NCBI GenBank assembly: GCA_003342895.1 | Contig: PTFA01000101.1 | Span: 310,001 to 374,000 of the forward strand | DNA: 64,000 nt | Direction: 5' to 3' | From: Casuarius casuarius | Lineage: Eukaryota > Chordata > Aves > Casuariiformes > Casuariidae | Shown here: positions 26,221 to 39,499 of the stretch, in pieces | How the letters are laid out: each line of letters begins with the position of its first letter | How positions within the stretch are numbered: the first letter of the stretch is position 1 | Made by a program: the position numbers and the translations under genes | Notes under the pieces: model-generated | What the model saw: only the letters and a program-made list of their open reading frames with translations | Database searches by the model: none | What the model was told of the DNA's origin: nothing

Positions 26221-28780
26221 ATAGAACACTGCCAATTCTTTTTTTAACTGTGCACTGCTGGTGATCTATATAATGGTGTGGTTTTGTTTTGTGTTATGGA
26301 CTTCTCTATCCCTTGCCTTTCATGGGAATATCCATATGTTGTCTGCTAATGGCAGAGAGAGAGCCAATGCTATGACTGAGGACCATATTTAGCTCCTAGT
26401 TCAGAGAAGCTTTTTCTTTTTACCACAGAGATATGCAGCCAGAATTGGAGACTGAAAATGAATGGAAGTGAGGAAAAAAAGTGTTAAATTCCTAATTCTA
26501 CCCTGAGAGAGTATTGCAATTTAAAGTGTTCTCGTAGCATCATAATGTTAATTTCCCCCCCAGTGTTTTCTGGCATCTGGCTCTATTCCCCCATGCAAAG
26601 GAGTTTTACAGGGTAATTTGTCTCATTAGATCTTTGTTCCTGAAATATGAAAGAAAAATAAATGTTATACATAGTATCCTACAAATGTATTGCTGTGTGC
26701 TGCATCAATAGACAGAAATATGATTTTTTTGCATACAGTCATGTATTAAAAAGTATTAAGATTCCAAAATTTAATTCAGAATTTAAGAAATTAGAGGATA
26801 GAAGTTATCTGCAGGACCTCAATTCAGCTTCATTGTGTATAACTGTTCTGATTCAGCCTTGCTCACAGGAGGCTGGAAGAATCACTGGGAACAGGATCTC
26901 TCTTGAAAAATGTGGTATTTTTGGTTGAAGGAAGAAGGACATCTTACAGACTGGATGTTACTATCTCTTTCACTTTCTGAAATAAATTCCACCAGCGAAA
27001 GGAAATTCTTAAGTTTGAAGTGAAGGTGTTAAAGCTGCTTTAGAAGCTGCTTTTCAGGTAGAAATTGTACCTCAGAAAAAGCAACAAAAATGTCAAATTC
27101 TGCAGTAATTTTTCTCTTGCACAGTAGACTGCCTAAAGTACCAAATATTTAACTATACTACGAAAATGTGTAATCCTATGGGCTCTTGAACTATATTGGA
27201 TCCACAGGATCTGCCATAAAGTGCCAGTCTGTAAAACACTCTACATGGTACTGCTCAGTGTGACTTCATGGTCTGTGACAGATGCCAAACGTTGACCAGA
27301 AACATTTTTCTCTGTGTCCTTTGACATGACATCTTAATGGACTGCTGTGGAGGACTATCCTGTATTTTCTGGTTTTTTTCATAAGTAGTCCATTCAATTT
27401 TAGAAGTTCCCAGTGATACTAATCCCTTCGAATTAAGTTATAATCATTCTATGAATAACAGCATTTTGAAATATTAGGTGTATGTGTGTATGTGTGTGTG
27501 TATACATAGCTTTTTGAAAGGCAACCAGGTGCAGTAACCTCCTTATAGTCTTCAGGTAACAGCTAAAGGAAAATAAAAATAAATGGAAAGGATGAAAAAT
27601 AAGGGGGAAGGAAGGAAAAATAAATCTTCCCAATACCCACTTAGTAGACTCCAAACAGCAAAGATTTTTAATGTTTCTGACAAATCTGGTTAGATAAAAA
27701 AATAGTTCTAAATTATGTACCTATTATTTGTTAGAATTCTTGAAATTGCCTTACATCAGAAAGAGCATTAAAGATCCCTAGATGTATTTGATATAATCAG
27801 AGCAGAGTTATTTAAAGGTCTCAGTGGATTGCTAACCTATCTAGATAGAGTTATATTTTGCAATCCCAGAAGAACAAAAGTCCGTCAAGTAGTTAAAAAG
27901 CTAGAGATGAAGGACTATGCTTCAGTTAGGCCAAGTGTAAACTAAAAATGGCTAAATGTAGGCATTTGGGAAATGTGTCAGTCCTGACAGCTCAAAAATA
28001 GAAATAATTATGTAAATCTTGGCTCCAAACCAGAAAGCACATGAGTTAGAAAGGTTGTTAAGTATGGTCACATACTTCAGGAAATTAATTCAATCTCCTG
28101 TCAGAGATTAGAGATCCCTTATGAAGGAGCTAAAAAGATAGATTGCTGAATGGCAATTTGGGTCAAACCAACTTAGCCTATTCAGTACTGGGAAAGTGCT
28201 AGGCAGAGCTCCCAGTGCCAAATCTCTAAGCACTGGGGCAGGCAATTACAACCTCTGATGAGCATGTAGAACAGCAAGAGATGGTTACTTCCCCATACCT
28301 GCCCAGAGAACAAAACGCTCACCTTTAAAACATCGCAGGTCATGCATGAAAGGAGATTGAGTAAATTGGAACAGGGAAATTGAGTGACCAGGATACAGGT
28401 CACATTTTTTTCCTTTAATGGTGTAAATCGGTTTATCAACAACAACTTATTTGTGTAACTTCCACCACAGAAAATTAGAAAATGAAATCTGGGACCAGTA
28501 GGGAAGAAAAAATTACTATCTTTTCTGCTTTGCATGACTTTATCTTCTGCTCCTGAACATACAGTGATCCCACCATTGGGATCCAAAGTCTATACCATTG
28601 ATAAAGTAATCTCTGCAAGGAAAGGGTGAGAGGAGACAATATCTGTGGCATTTACAGACATGGCATTTATGGACTGGATTTTACCTAAGACTCATTATCA
28701 GGTCTTTGAAATAAAGCCTCAGCCATGTTTTTCAGAAGGGACCTTTCACTAGAGTCACCTCCATTTCTGAATGGCTAATG
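26221..28780. other. unique non-coding DNA with a TG-type microsatellite
   Basis: No gene seen. The 134-codon minus-strand frame at 28182-28586 has a Cys/Leu/Phe-rich random-like composition and no domain. A mixed (TG)n/(TA) microsatellite lies at 27478-27505. Confidence 0.55.
27478..27505. repeat. (TG)n-rich microsatellite
   Basis: Alternating GTGTATGTGTGTATGTGTGT-type sequence, a likely length-variable marker. Confidence 0.85.
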
Positions 28781-29277
28781 GAGTACTGTGTCCAACTTTG
28801 GACCTCCCAGTATAAAAAAGGCGTTGACCAGTGGAGTGAGTCCAGTGGAGGCCACCAAGATAGTCGGGGGCCAGAGGGCATGATGTACTAGCAGAGGCTG
28901 AGAGAGAAGGGTCTGCTCAGCATGTAGAAAGGAAAGCTCAGGGGAGACCTTACTGCTACCTACAACTACCTGGTCAGAAGACAAAGAGAAGATGGAGACA
29001 GACTCTCTTCAGAGGTGCACAGCCATAGGATGAGAGGCAATGGATACAAATTGGAACCTGGGAAATTCCAATTAAATCTAAAAAAATTCATTTTTTTTAC
29101 CACAAGGGTGGCCAAACAGTGGAACAGGTTTCCCGGGAAGGTTGTGGAATCTCCTTCCTTGGAGGTATTCAAGACACGACTGCACAGCTCTGGGCAACCT
29201 GATCAGATTAGACCTGCTTTGAGCAGGGTGCTAGATTAGATGACATCCAGAGGTCTGCTAAAATCATGATGTGTGGC
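28781..29277 (+). mobile_element. CR1 LINE fragment (ORF2 C-terminus and 3' end), degenerate
   Basis: The plus strand begins within ORF2 at GAGTACTGTGTCCAACTT and continues through the CR1-typical 'GAGGCTGAGAGAGAAGGG' and 'CTCAGGGGAGACCTTACTGC' blocks. A frame open from 29015 to 29239 contains MRGNGYKLEPGKFQLNLKK and WNRFPGKVVESPSLEVF, the conserved C-terminal stretch of CR1 ORF2. The 3' end decays at AAATCATGATGTGTGG, a remnant of the CR1 tail octamers. The copy is 5'-truncated, with no reverse transcriptase core. Upstream frames are interrupted, so it is dead. It is more diverged than the copy at 35.7 kb. Confidence 0.92.
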
Positions 29278-32200
29278 CTGTGGATCATCAATGCTGACAC
29301 ACTCAAAGAGCTGTCGTGTAAACCTGATGTCAGGTTCTGTCAGTGATGCTGGCTGTCATTAGGTGCTGCAGAAGAAGATGAAATACAGTTTGTAATTTGA
29401 TAGAATTTTGTTGGCCATATAACTTTAATTTTCTTGTGTGTATGGCTTTGTGGAAGGTATGTTTTGGTTAGATTTCTGATTGTATTTTTATTAGAATGTT
29501 AGAAAAGTTACTTGTAATGGGATTTTGTAATGAATCTTTTTTTTTCAGAAAAAAAGAAATCATATCTTTATATTGTTACTCAGTCAAACAGTCCAGTGAT
29601 GTCTGGGCTACTGTATGTGCCAGGATAGGCAGCACTCCTCTGAGTATTACACTGAGCCCTCCTGATGGAGAAGTCTCTTCTGCCAGGAAGGGAATCCAGC
29701 AAAATGTCTCTGTTCCAGGAAGACCTGACTGGCTCCAGAGCTGGCAATTTAGACACGGCCAACCCAAAAAGTGGGTTTAAATTCTAGCCACAGTTATAAT
29801 ATAATTAGCTATGCAAAGCAGATGAAGAATTCCAAAAAAAGAAAAAGAAAAAAAGCTATCCAGAATAAATTAGAAGTTAGGACATTTGGAACGTGAAAGA
29901 GTAGGACAGCAGTGATTTACACCTTACCTGCCTGGGCTACGCCTATAGTAGTAAACTGAAAAAGGCCAGGGCATAGGCCTGAGCACTGGCATATGATTGC
30001 CAATACTGCTAATTGGTTAGTACCTATCATTCTCCTGTATAATTGCCAGGCAGAGTCTGAGAGTTAACACGGGCCCCTGCTCGCTCTCAATAGACAGTCT
30101 GGATATGGCCAACCTGTTTTGGGAGGTGTGAGAGGTTATCAGTGTGGATGGGAGTTGTACTGTACTGTCTGGCCTCAGTCTCAGAGAAGAATCCCCATTT
30201 CATTAACCAGCATAGATATAACTGATATTTGAAAGACGTATCCAGCCAGCAGGATATTGCCTACTCTGGGGAAAGGTACTGTCTTGCTGTGATGAAAAAG
30301 TTGGGAAATTCTTTATCTATATTGAAGGAGAGTTTCTAAGTCTTCTAGAGTTTTGTCAGATGGGAAACCAGTCTGATTACTTCTGAGACATTGAAATTGC
30401 ATCCTCAGCTGCTGCTGTTCGGGCTCTTTTTCCTGCTAAGTAGCTAGAGCCCTTTAAAGGGCATCACAGGAATCTCTCTAGAGGCACATCATTCCCAAGA
30501 AAGGAATTAAAGTTAAACTTCTTCTTATGCCTCTTCCGATGACAGTGAAGATCAGGAAGCTTTTATTTCTAAATGTTAAATTATGTTTCATAGTAGCTTT
30601 CGGCTCTTAAGAAACAGATGGAGTTTGAAAAATTCTTCACAGGAAAAAAATGTCCTCTTTTTATATCTGTGTCATCAAACCAAGCTTCCAAGTTCAGACC
30701 ACTGAGATATCCATATTTAACAATGCAGTTGACCACAGTATATTCTTTCCAGTAAAAAAAAGGCAACTGAAAATGCACTGATCTTGCATATATGAGATAG
30801 TTCTTAGAGGCAAAAGGATGCATCTTAGAAGTGGAGCATTTAATCATGGGGTTGTCTCTCTATTACTTCCAGACAAATAGCACTAGTTCTCACAGGTCTA
30901 ATAAGCTGTCATTATCAAGCTAGTGTGGACACATCACTCAGAGCCACCTCACTACGAAGAGATGAAGTAGCAAACTCTGCCTCACTGTTACGTGGCGTCA
31001 CTAGCAAATGCCTACTGCTGTAATGTGCCTCAATAATATGAAGTAAACCAACGCCCCTGGAAAACATTATAAGAACCACTTACCATGGCTGATGTGACAG
31101 ATGTTGCTGCCAAATTTAATAGAAATGTGTATGTTACAGATGGATTTTTTTTTAATTTTCTAATGTTCAATTAAACTATAATATTTGTAGAGGGCTATGC
31201 AAAATCCCATAACTAACCTTAAAAAGCCAGTATCTCCTAATTCTATTATACAAACATTCTAATAAGTGTAAAGATGTAATAAAATTCATGCTTTGCAAAG
31301 AGCTTCTTTCTGCAGTGCACAAGGGAGTTTTCACATTGACAAGTATGGAAAATATTTAAAATAAATTTTCAAATTTTCAAATGTTTTGCATAAAAGCAGA
31401 AGCAATTCCTGGCCATTGATCAATTCTTACTAAGAAAAAATAAAGCTTTTTGGAGTCTGGGGACAAAGCATAGCATCAGCACATCACTCAAGTGTATCCC
31501 CTCCCAAAACCTGGAAATTTTCATGGGTACTACAACACTACATGCTACAACTCTTTTCTTTAAATATATTTTTTTTGTAATGTCATTTTTGCTTGTCTCT
31601 CACAGGTTACATCTATCAGGCTTTTTAAGTATCAGCCCCAGACAAACTAAATTGTCCCTCCTGTTGATATAGATTAAAGGCAGAGCAGTATGAATTGCTT
31701 TGCCATAATCCTACTATATGCAGAACCAGAAGCTCAGAGCAGAGCAGTTTATGTTTCAAGACTTGATCAGAAAACATTACCAGAAAATTGCTCTTGCATT
31801 GTAAAACATTGTAGGATTCTTTACTGGGAAACATGAGAAAATAAAAATCATTTTAATTAAAATACTAATTTTGTTTAATCATTAGTATTGTTTAAGTAAT
31901 CATTAATTAAGCACCAATATGGTAGTGCTGCATGGGAAGGGAAAGCCAGTTGAAGTCTATGTGAGAAATATGAATTTTCTCCTTGCTGAGAAAGGAGCTC
32001 CCAGGAACAGCGGAGAAGGCTATCTCAGGGCCAATCAAGATAGAAAAGAGACAAAGTGGCTGGATGATATTGTTCATTCATGTGTTATTTTTTCCATCAT
32101 TATTGTTCATGTTCCTTTTTCAGTTTACTGTCCTGTCTGCTGGCACTGTTTTGCATGCAGGCATTTAGGGGTAATGCTTCATGAGACGGTATTGAAAGAA

Positions 32201-34463
32201 AGCATAGTGAGGGTTAGATAGGTCAAATAAGGTTCAGAGAAGTGGAGGTTTAGGAAAGACAGCGTAGACTAGGAAGCAAAGGATGTGAAGGAGACTGGGA
32301 GGCCCAAAGGCAGGTTGAGTGGGAGAGAAAATTCCAAGTAGCAGAAAAATATCAGAGACTAAACTATTAAGAGCCTGGAAGGAAAAAAAAAAGAGGAATA
32401 TGAATCTCAAAGGGAAAAAGGATCATATCTAGTAATGCTTTTGAAAAATGAGCACGACAAGCAACTAGGCAGCTGTGCGCTAAATTAGAGTGTGTAGACT
32501 ATCTATCCCTTCATGACATTCAGCGGAAAGACATGAGGAGATTCCTCTTCAGTTATTTCACTGCCCAGAGCACAGCTTTGCCATTTCGCTCTCCCTGCAA
32601 ATTTTTCCTAATGGTTTGGCCCCAGTGAAGTGAGATTAGCACAGATCTCCCATGGCCATCGTTCAGGAGGAGTCTGTTCTGTAATGTGTAACGCACAATG
32701 CCAACTTTCTTTGGGGAATCCAGGAGGTCTCTGGGTCTGTGATGGGTAGATAATGTGCAACCTCAGGGTTATCATGCTATTCCTGGTTTATCCAGTCACC
32801 AGTCCTTTGCATGACATTTGTCCCAAGTTCAGGGGGAGGTGTCCTCTCCCTGAGTCATAGAGATAGTGCCAGGAGAAAGGTACTGCTCTAGCTTTTTTTC
32901 TAGGAAGGACTGCTTTTGTGGTAGGTCTCCTCTAAGGCAGAAGCTTTATGGCCCACTCTATCTTTTCTTATTTTTCTCTCATTAATTTTTAACTTCATAT
33001 GTTTGTAAATAGATTTATTCAGGCTGATTTTAATAATGTTACCTCCAGCATAATGAGAGAACCTGGAGAAAATGCATGCTGTGAATTGCGTGTAATGAGG
33101 GTGCCCCGTAAGTTCCAGCAAAGAAGGGAAGAATGTCGGCATCATGTCTAACATACTTTCAGTGCAGCACAGCTACATTGAGCTCGAGGCCTGGCACCTG
33201 GTCTGGTGACTTAACAAGTTTGGTCCCTGGAAGAATTATTTGTGTTTTTCTGATTTATTTTCCATTCTTCTTCCCCTTTCCCCTGAATGTAAAAAGCCTC
33301 AAGAAAAGCTTGTTTTATTCACCATAATTTCTGTTAAAATTCCAGAAGGAATTCAGCCTCTTCACCAGCCTGTTCAGCAATTTCTAAATCTCAGTAACAG
33401 CTGTATTAGATGACTTGCCTTAAATCCTTTTTCGACTCTATTACATTTCTGAATTCTGTAATACTCAGGAATGTTTCACAAGTTAATTATGTAAATAATA
33501 GCATGTTAAGAACACTTTATTTGTGTTTCTTTTTCATGTCTTTGTTGCGGATTTCTAAACTGAAGTAGTTTCTATCCATCCTTACACAAAAATCTCTTTG
33601 TTCCACTTACCATTTTGCTTCCTCAAGTCAGGGTACGTTCAATGCTCATGGACCACTTTCATGATAAGATGACTGTAGCTGAACAGAGAATTCCAAGTAA
33701 GAGTTCAGCATCCTTTTCTGTACTAGGAAAATAACAGATTTCATATTATTTTGTAACTTGTTCTTGTTCTCTTTTTTCCCCTCTAAGTTTTTGCAGTTCA
33801 TCTGTAATTCAGCAATGTGCAAGAGAGCTTTCAAGTGATTTTATCCAATAAGCATTACTGTGCAATTCTGAACAGCAAAATTTATCTGCCATTATGTTGC
33901 TCATTCACCTGCTTATGTAGGGTTCCTCTAAAATAGACACAGAATTTTCTAGATTTTAGTAAGCTGAAATAATTTATGTTATCTATGGATTTTCTGATTT
34001 GCCTTACCCCTTTAATTAATAACTAGCCAAACAATAACAACAAATTAATAAGGTAATTGTTAATGCATTAGCTCAACTTTCAGGGAGACTAGAATTTACA
34101 TAACTGTTTTTGACTTTATGTTATTTTTTCAGAATTAAAGGAAGAAAATATATAAAGCAAACTCTGTAACATTATTTTGTGTCTAAAAATCACATTTTTT
34201 GTGAATTAACATAGAATGTGGTGAATTAGAAATGGACTCTCAATAAAGACTGATTTTTTTCTGTATTTTCAATTAAGAGAGTAGTTATTTAATACTTTAG
34301 TCTATTTTTATTAGCACTTTCATTTTGGGGCAAATTTTGGATTATATGTCAAATTTCCAAATAAATAGGACACTTGTACCGACTCTCCACAAATTAAATT
34401 TAGAAATGTGATTTGTTGAGTCTTTACATCTAATTCTGAAGTGTACTTCATGCAGTCAGTCAC
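29278..34463. other. unique non-coding DNA, no gene seen
   Basis: No recognisable gene or element. A GC-richer patch at 29580-29770 has frames on both strands but no conserved motif. A purine-rich patch lies at 32230-32400. The 100-codon plus frame at 31919-32221 shows no domain and ends in hydrophobic AT-driven sequence. Confidence 0.55.
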
Positions 34464-34562
34464 CTGTACTTGTATTTTCTTCTTGTGCATGAGTGTGTGC
34501 ATAGACTGGCAAACAAGCAGTTCATTGTGATGGTCCCATTTCACTTTAGGCACTTGAGGCAC
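34464..34562 (-). other. weak candidate internal exon
   Basis: On the minus strand an acceptor-like TTACTTCAG precedes 34562 and a donor-like CAG/GTGACT follows 34464. The 99 bases between are open in phase 0 to phase 0 (33 codons, starting VPQVPKVKWDHHNELLVCQS). There is no CpG enrichment and the peptide is not recognised, so chance is a good explanation. Confidence 0.12.
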
Positions 34563-35682
34563 CTGAAGTAAATAATTAATGGGGAGATACTAGCTCATCC
34601 CTTGGAAATGCCTGTCTTTTTCCATTTATTATATACAGAACCCAAGGCAAAATTTTCCTGATCTTCTGACCTCCAATTATCACCCCCCCCCCCCCATTCA
34701 TACTCCTTCATATTTTTGTTCCCATGTCCTTTACTGGACTTTCTAAACACACCTTAAATTTCAAATAGAGCTGTCTACAGTGTTTAGTTATCTTTTCTCT
34801 TTTTTTTTTTTTTCTTTTTCATGTGTATGCTCACTAAACACTGAAAAAAACCTATTTCCTTAAAATAATTGGAAAATACAATAAAATCAATAGAGACTAT
34901 TTGGGTGGTTTACCACAATAGTAGCTTCAAAGTACATGGGCCTAATACTTAGTTACCATAAATTGTTGCTCCAAGGAGACAATTAGAAAGACTTGGTCTC
35001 TCTTTGCAGCTGAACTTTGAATATGATTCTAAACATAAAGGATTAAAGTCCCTCCTAGATAAGTCAGTATAGATCTATTTCCACCAGTGAAGCTGTACTG
35101 ATGTATGTTGGGCACAGGATCTGGCAAAGACTTATACTCATTTAAACAGAGGCTGAAAAACTACTTTGAGAATAGTAGAGCTTATGTAAATTCTTTTGAC
35201 ACAGAAATACTGATTCAATTTTTTTTCTTAAAAAGAATTAAGGTTTTTTTTTCCTATATCCTGCTCCAAGTTTGCCATCTCCTAAGGATATGTGGAATGT
35301 TATATAATAGGTGACTGCTAAATGCCACCATATAAGTGGCTGCATCTCATTAATGCAATGTTTAAAGAGTTTTTTGATGATTCAGAGGTTCTTAAGAATG
35401 AAAACAGTCATTTATTATGTTGCAAGTTATGTAAGTGGGAGTTTTCTGGTTTGAATATGAAGATAAAAAGCAACATTTTTGTTTTCTTCCTATATTAAGG
35501 TTGATAGGGAATTTTTTTGACTATTTGTTTTGTCAGAAAATACTGACTTACTGAAGTGTAAACTTTTGGTAATAGTGGGTCAGTCTAAGAGATTTCGTTT
35601 CTCAATTTTTTTTTCTTGAAAAGCAGGATTCTGACATACCCACATATGACACTATGTCACATATACATGTTTTCAAAGTACT
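34563..35682. other. non-coding DNA with homopolymer runs
   Basis: Contains a C13 run (34683-34695) and a T14 run (34800-34813). No gene or transposon is recognised. Long C runs like this are frequent sequencing trouble spots. Confidence 0.65.
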
Positions 35683-36450
35683 GTAGAAATGCAAAGTCCG
35701 GCACCTGAGGCGGGAATACATCCATGCACAAGCACGGGCTGGGGGACTGACAATCCGGAAAGCAGCTTGGCAGAAAAAAGACCCGGGGATCCTGGTGCAC
35801 ACCAAGTTGGACATGAGCCAGGAGTGTAGCCTTGTGGCACAGAAGCCCAACAGCACCCTGGGCTGCATTAGGCAGAGCGTTGCCAGCAGGTCGCGGTCGG
35901 TGATCCTTCCCCTCTGCTCAGCCCTGGTGAGATGTCTCCGAAGTGCTGTGTCCAGTGCTGGGCTACCCAGTATAAGAGACATGGGCATACTGGAGTGATT
36001 CCAGGGAGGGCCACAAGAATGGTTAAGGGACTGGAGCATCTGACATATGAGGAGAGGCTGAGGGAGCTGGGACTGCTCAGCCTGGGGTAGAGAAGGCTCA
36101 GGGGGATCTGATCAGTGTCTATAAATATCTGATGAGGGGGGACTAAAGACAGAGCCAGATTCTTCTCAGTGGTGCCCAATGAAAGAACAAGAGGCAATGG
36201 GCACAAACTGAAATACAGGAAATTCCTTTTAAACATAAGAAAAAAGTTTTTTTTTCTCCCTTTTTTCACCCTTTTTGTAAGGGCGATCAAACTCTGGAAC
36301 AGGTTGCCTAGGGAGGCCGTGGAGTCTCTGCCTCTGGATATACTCAAAACCTGACTGGACTCAGTCCTGGGCAATGTGCTCTCAGTGAACCTGCTTTGAG
36401 CAAGGAGGCTGGACTAGATGCCCTCAACCTCAGCCATTCTGTTATTCTGT
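35683..36450 (+). mobile_element. CR1 LINE fragment, best preserved copy in the window
   Basis: The 5'-truncated element starts near GCAAAGTCCGGCACCTGAGG and ends with the CR1 tail ATTCTGTTATTCTGT (36436-36450). The ORF2 C-terminal region is easy to read: KLDMSQECSLVAQ and STLGCIRQSVASRSRSVIL lie in one frame (about 35800-35920), then [14 protein letters not shown] and [19 protein letters not shown] in another frame (about 36180-36345). The change of frame, a stop at about 35998 and a T-rich expansion at about 36245-36280 show that it cannot encode a working protein. The reverse transcriptase core and endonuclease are missing. The many retained CpGs and clear similarity suggest it is the youngest CR1 here. 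CR1 makes no clean target-site duplication, and none is seen. Confidence 0.95.
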
Positions 36451-37560
36451 AAATTCCATTATTTGTCCAAAGTGACTTTCCAGCACAAATTCTTTGCTAG
36501 CAAAAGAAATTTTTGCAAAATGTGAAGATTGAAATAAAATCATTTTACTTAACCACAATTACATTATTAGATTTTCAATTCATATTATATCTTTTTATTA
36601 AAGTTTTTACCTTTTTTGTCTTGGCCATTTGACTGTACTTGTCTGGAACATTTTTCAAAAATCTCAAAAACTACCATAAAACTTGAAGCACATTTTCTGC
36701 ACAGTTCTCCTTTTTCATTCCAAATTACAACTGAAGTAGCTTTTAATAGTTTGTGACTTTCATTGAAATTCTTTTCCCTCTTTGCCTCCAGCATGTTTTC
36801 CAGGTCCTTTAAATCTGACAGGGACAACCAGCCATAGTCCTGCAGGGGAAATTTTACAAGCCTTTGCTTCTGGCTGAATTATTTAAAAAAATGTAAACTG
36901 GGTTGAAAAGTTAAAAATAATTTTACATGTAGTTCACTTTCTAAAACTTTTCTCAGATAGTTTGCTCTCATTTATATGCCTATTCATCAGATTGACTTAA
37001 ACTGTTATTTAAAATATACTACAGGGCAATTCTTTTAAAGTTTTTCTCAGAAATATTGCTGAATTGTGCCTTCATGACTTAAAACAAACAAACAAACAAA
37101 TATTTAGAAACTTTGTGAGAAATAATTCTTCTGAGTTGAGAAGTCATCTGAGAAAAAGAGAGCACCCTAAGGCACTTAAGAAATTATCTTACAGACCATT
37201 TAGCCCCAATTCTAGACCAGATTATATCTTCATTCTGGGGCAGAAGTGTGTGTTTGTCAAAGATCACTGCAAATGATCAGTGCATTGGTCCCCTAATCAC
37301 CCTATTTTGAACAAAATGCTGGCACAGCAATGAGCAATTGAGTGTCGGCATAATTAAAAACAAGGTATCAGTCATTTAGAGGGACGCGTTAGGAGAGAGA
37401 AACACTCAGCAATGAAGCTGGGGCTACTTGCTTTTATGACCTAAAAGCTGAGAGCTGTAGAACTAAGGACAAATTGAAAAGCAATGCTTCTTGAAGAAAG
37501 TACAAAGCTGCAGAGCAGAGTCTGTATTTGTTTTTTGGAATTAGTCTGCAGCACTAAATT
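36451..37560. other. AT-rich non-coding DNA, no gene seen
   Basis: Only a (CAAA)n microsatellite at 37081-37100 stands out. Short frames on both strands are Lys/Asn/Phe-rich as expected for AT-rich sequence. Confidence 0.6.
37081..37100. repeat. (CAAA)n microsatellite
   Basis: About five units of the four-base repeat. Confidence 0.85.
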
Positions 37561-37960
37561 TAAGGTTCTCCTTAAAACGGCTGCGGCGACTGCTCTCAGA
37601 GTATATTCCGACACTGAGTAAAGGAGGATGTTTTGGACATATGGGTAACATCGACTATGTCTATACTACCGTTGTGGAAAACACTAGGGGGAAAACTCTA
37701 GTCCATAAGCTAAGTGGGGCAGACGAGTTTGACTCCATGCTGCGTAGAGCCAGGACCAGTCTGGAGCAAACTGGCTGCAGCCACACTGCCAGCACCTCCT
37801 CCAGTACTCCTCTGGGACTCCTGTAGCACACTGCTTTTCTTGTTCTTCTTACAGTGCTCAAAATAACGAGAAAGAGCTGTGTTGCAACACACTCGCAAGC
37901 TGCTCTATAAGGTGGTGCTGGTGGGATGTGGTGTGCATATCAAGGAACGATGTAAGTGCT
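37561..37960. other. GC-richer block with exon-like signals
   Basis: The block has a higher GC content and more CpGs (for example GGCTGCGGCGACTGC near 37579) than its flanks. A pyrimidine-rich acceptor-like tract, CTTTTCTTGTTCTTCTTACAG, ends at 37854, and GTAAGT, a near-ideal donor hexamer, starts at 37952. The 97 bases between have one open frame on the plus strand. An upstream frame (37641-37826) is open but of unknown relation. The phrase CTATGTCTATACTACC near 37654 resembles a motif found in some old reptilian repeats, so a transposon origin is also possible. Confidence 0.3.
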
Positions 37961-39499
37961 TCTGAAGGCCTGGGGTGGCTGGCCTAAGGGTGGAAGATTG
38001 TCTGGGGATGAGGATGGTTTATTACCATTCTGCCAGTCTGAAGCAGAGCAAACTAGGAATATTCATGTCATTTTAACAATGAGCAATTTGGTGTACACAC
38101 TATCAATAATTTATGTCCTCTTTTGCTATTCTGACGATTCTGCTGCCCAGAATGTGCTGGATGCTGCCAATACCTGAACATAAAATGTGGCATGAATGTG
38201 ACATACCAGTATGGATTAATTAAACCTATCCTAAACACTCTCTTGACAGTAGGCTGCATTTTTCCCTATTATTTAGGATCTGCATTATTATGACTGATTC
38301 ATTATAAGTATGGTATCAAATTTTGTATGAGTAAAGGTACCCCAATAATATCTTATAACAACAGACTTGGATCTAGTGAAAGAAATAGAAGGTTTCCTTT
38401 TTCTGCTATGCACTCAGGAAAGAAAAATCATTTTAAATCATTTTATATAGGAAAAAAGAAGAAGAAATGAAAGGATGAAATCAGCTCACAAATGCCCTAT
38501 TGAAATCAATGGCCTAGAGTTAATAAATCACTTAACCTAGACTCAGTGACTTCAGATTTTTTTTTTAAATCACTGATTTCTCGCACCAGAAGTAGTTTGG
38601 GAACCACGAACAGAAAAGATCACCTATTTCCTAGTGATACAATGCTACAGTGCCAGTTACCACAGTGTCTGAGCTGAAGGCCAATCGATTACAGAAGGCA
38701 GGGCATTTTGTCTTGAGGCTTTGGGGACCATTTCTCCCCATATGCTCAGCCATCATGTGGAAAGCAAACTCTTTACCTAGGTCTACAAGCAGGTAAGCAA
38801 TGCACGAAGAACCAGGAACTGGTGATGAGTATTTGTTGTGAATCAGTTTTGTTTATTACAACATTATGGCTGTATTACTTGTTTTGGTACAAGGTAACTG
38901 ATGAGCCTTTTGTGATATTATCCAAAAAACTGGAAAAAGACACAAGTGTGTTTTGAACATATAGCAACAAAAGCCCAAACAAGTAAATGTCTCTTTTTTC
39001 ACTAGCGTGAGTTAATAATGATTCACATGAGTATGAACAGAATCAAGAGAAGACCAAACCAGGCCCCATCACACTTTCCACGATGTAACCTTTTTTTCCN
39101 CTTCTCCAGTAACTAAACTAAACTACTATATGTCAAACTTATATGCCATTGCCTGTACATGGAACATCTTAAGCAATAATTCAGTAGTGAAACCCTCTCT
39201 ACCTAATTTTATGATGGCATCTGAATAATGGCAAGACAGAGCAGTGAGAAAAACTGTTCTGAACAATTTCATGCACTGTAGTTATTGCTGCTTGTAAATT
39301 CCTGCTGTGGTTATGCTCTCTGGAGCTTTGCACAGTCCCTTCCCTCCCTGCATTTTAAGGAGTTAACCTTGCATTCTTTAGAAATGGAGAGAAAATACAA
39401 GAGACGGTGAAAATCCCATCCCCAATTAAATAGTGAGAGAATTTTAAAAATAGACATAGCAGCAATTATGTTCACTGAGATATTCACAGAAAAGCCACA
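37961..39499. other. non-coding DNA, one ambiguous base
   Basis: No gene or repeat recognised. It includes the single undetermined base at 39100. Confidence 0.6.
39100..39100. other. single undetermined base (N)
   Basis: One N follows a run of seven T and two C residues. It is a base-calling or consensus uncertainty rather than a scaffold gap, because the sequence continues normally on both sides. Confidence 0.95.

Noticed and set aside
28182..28586. 134-codon minus-strand open frame
   Set aside because: Cys/Leu/Phe-rich, no domain, no splice context; expected by chance in 64 kb.
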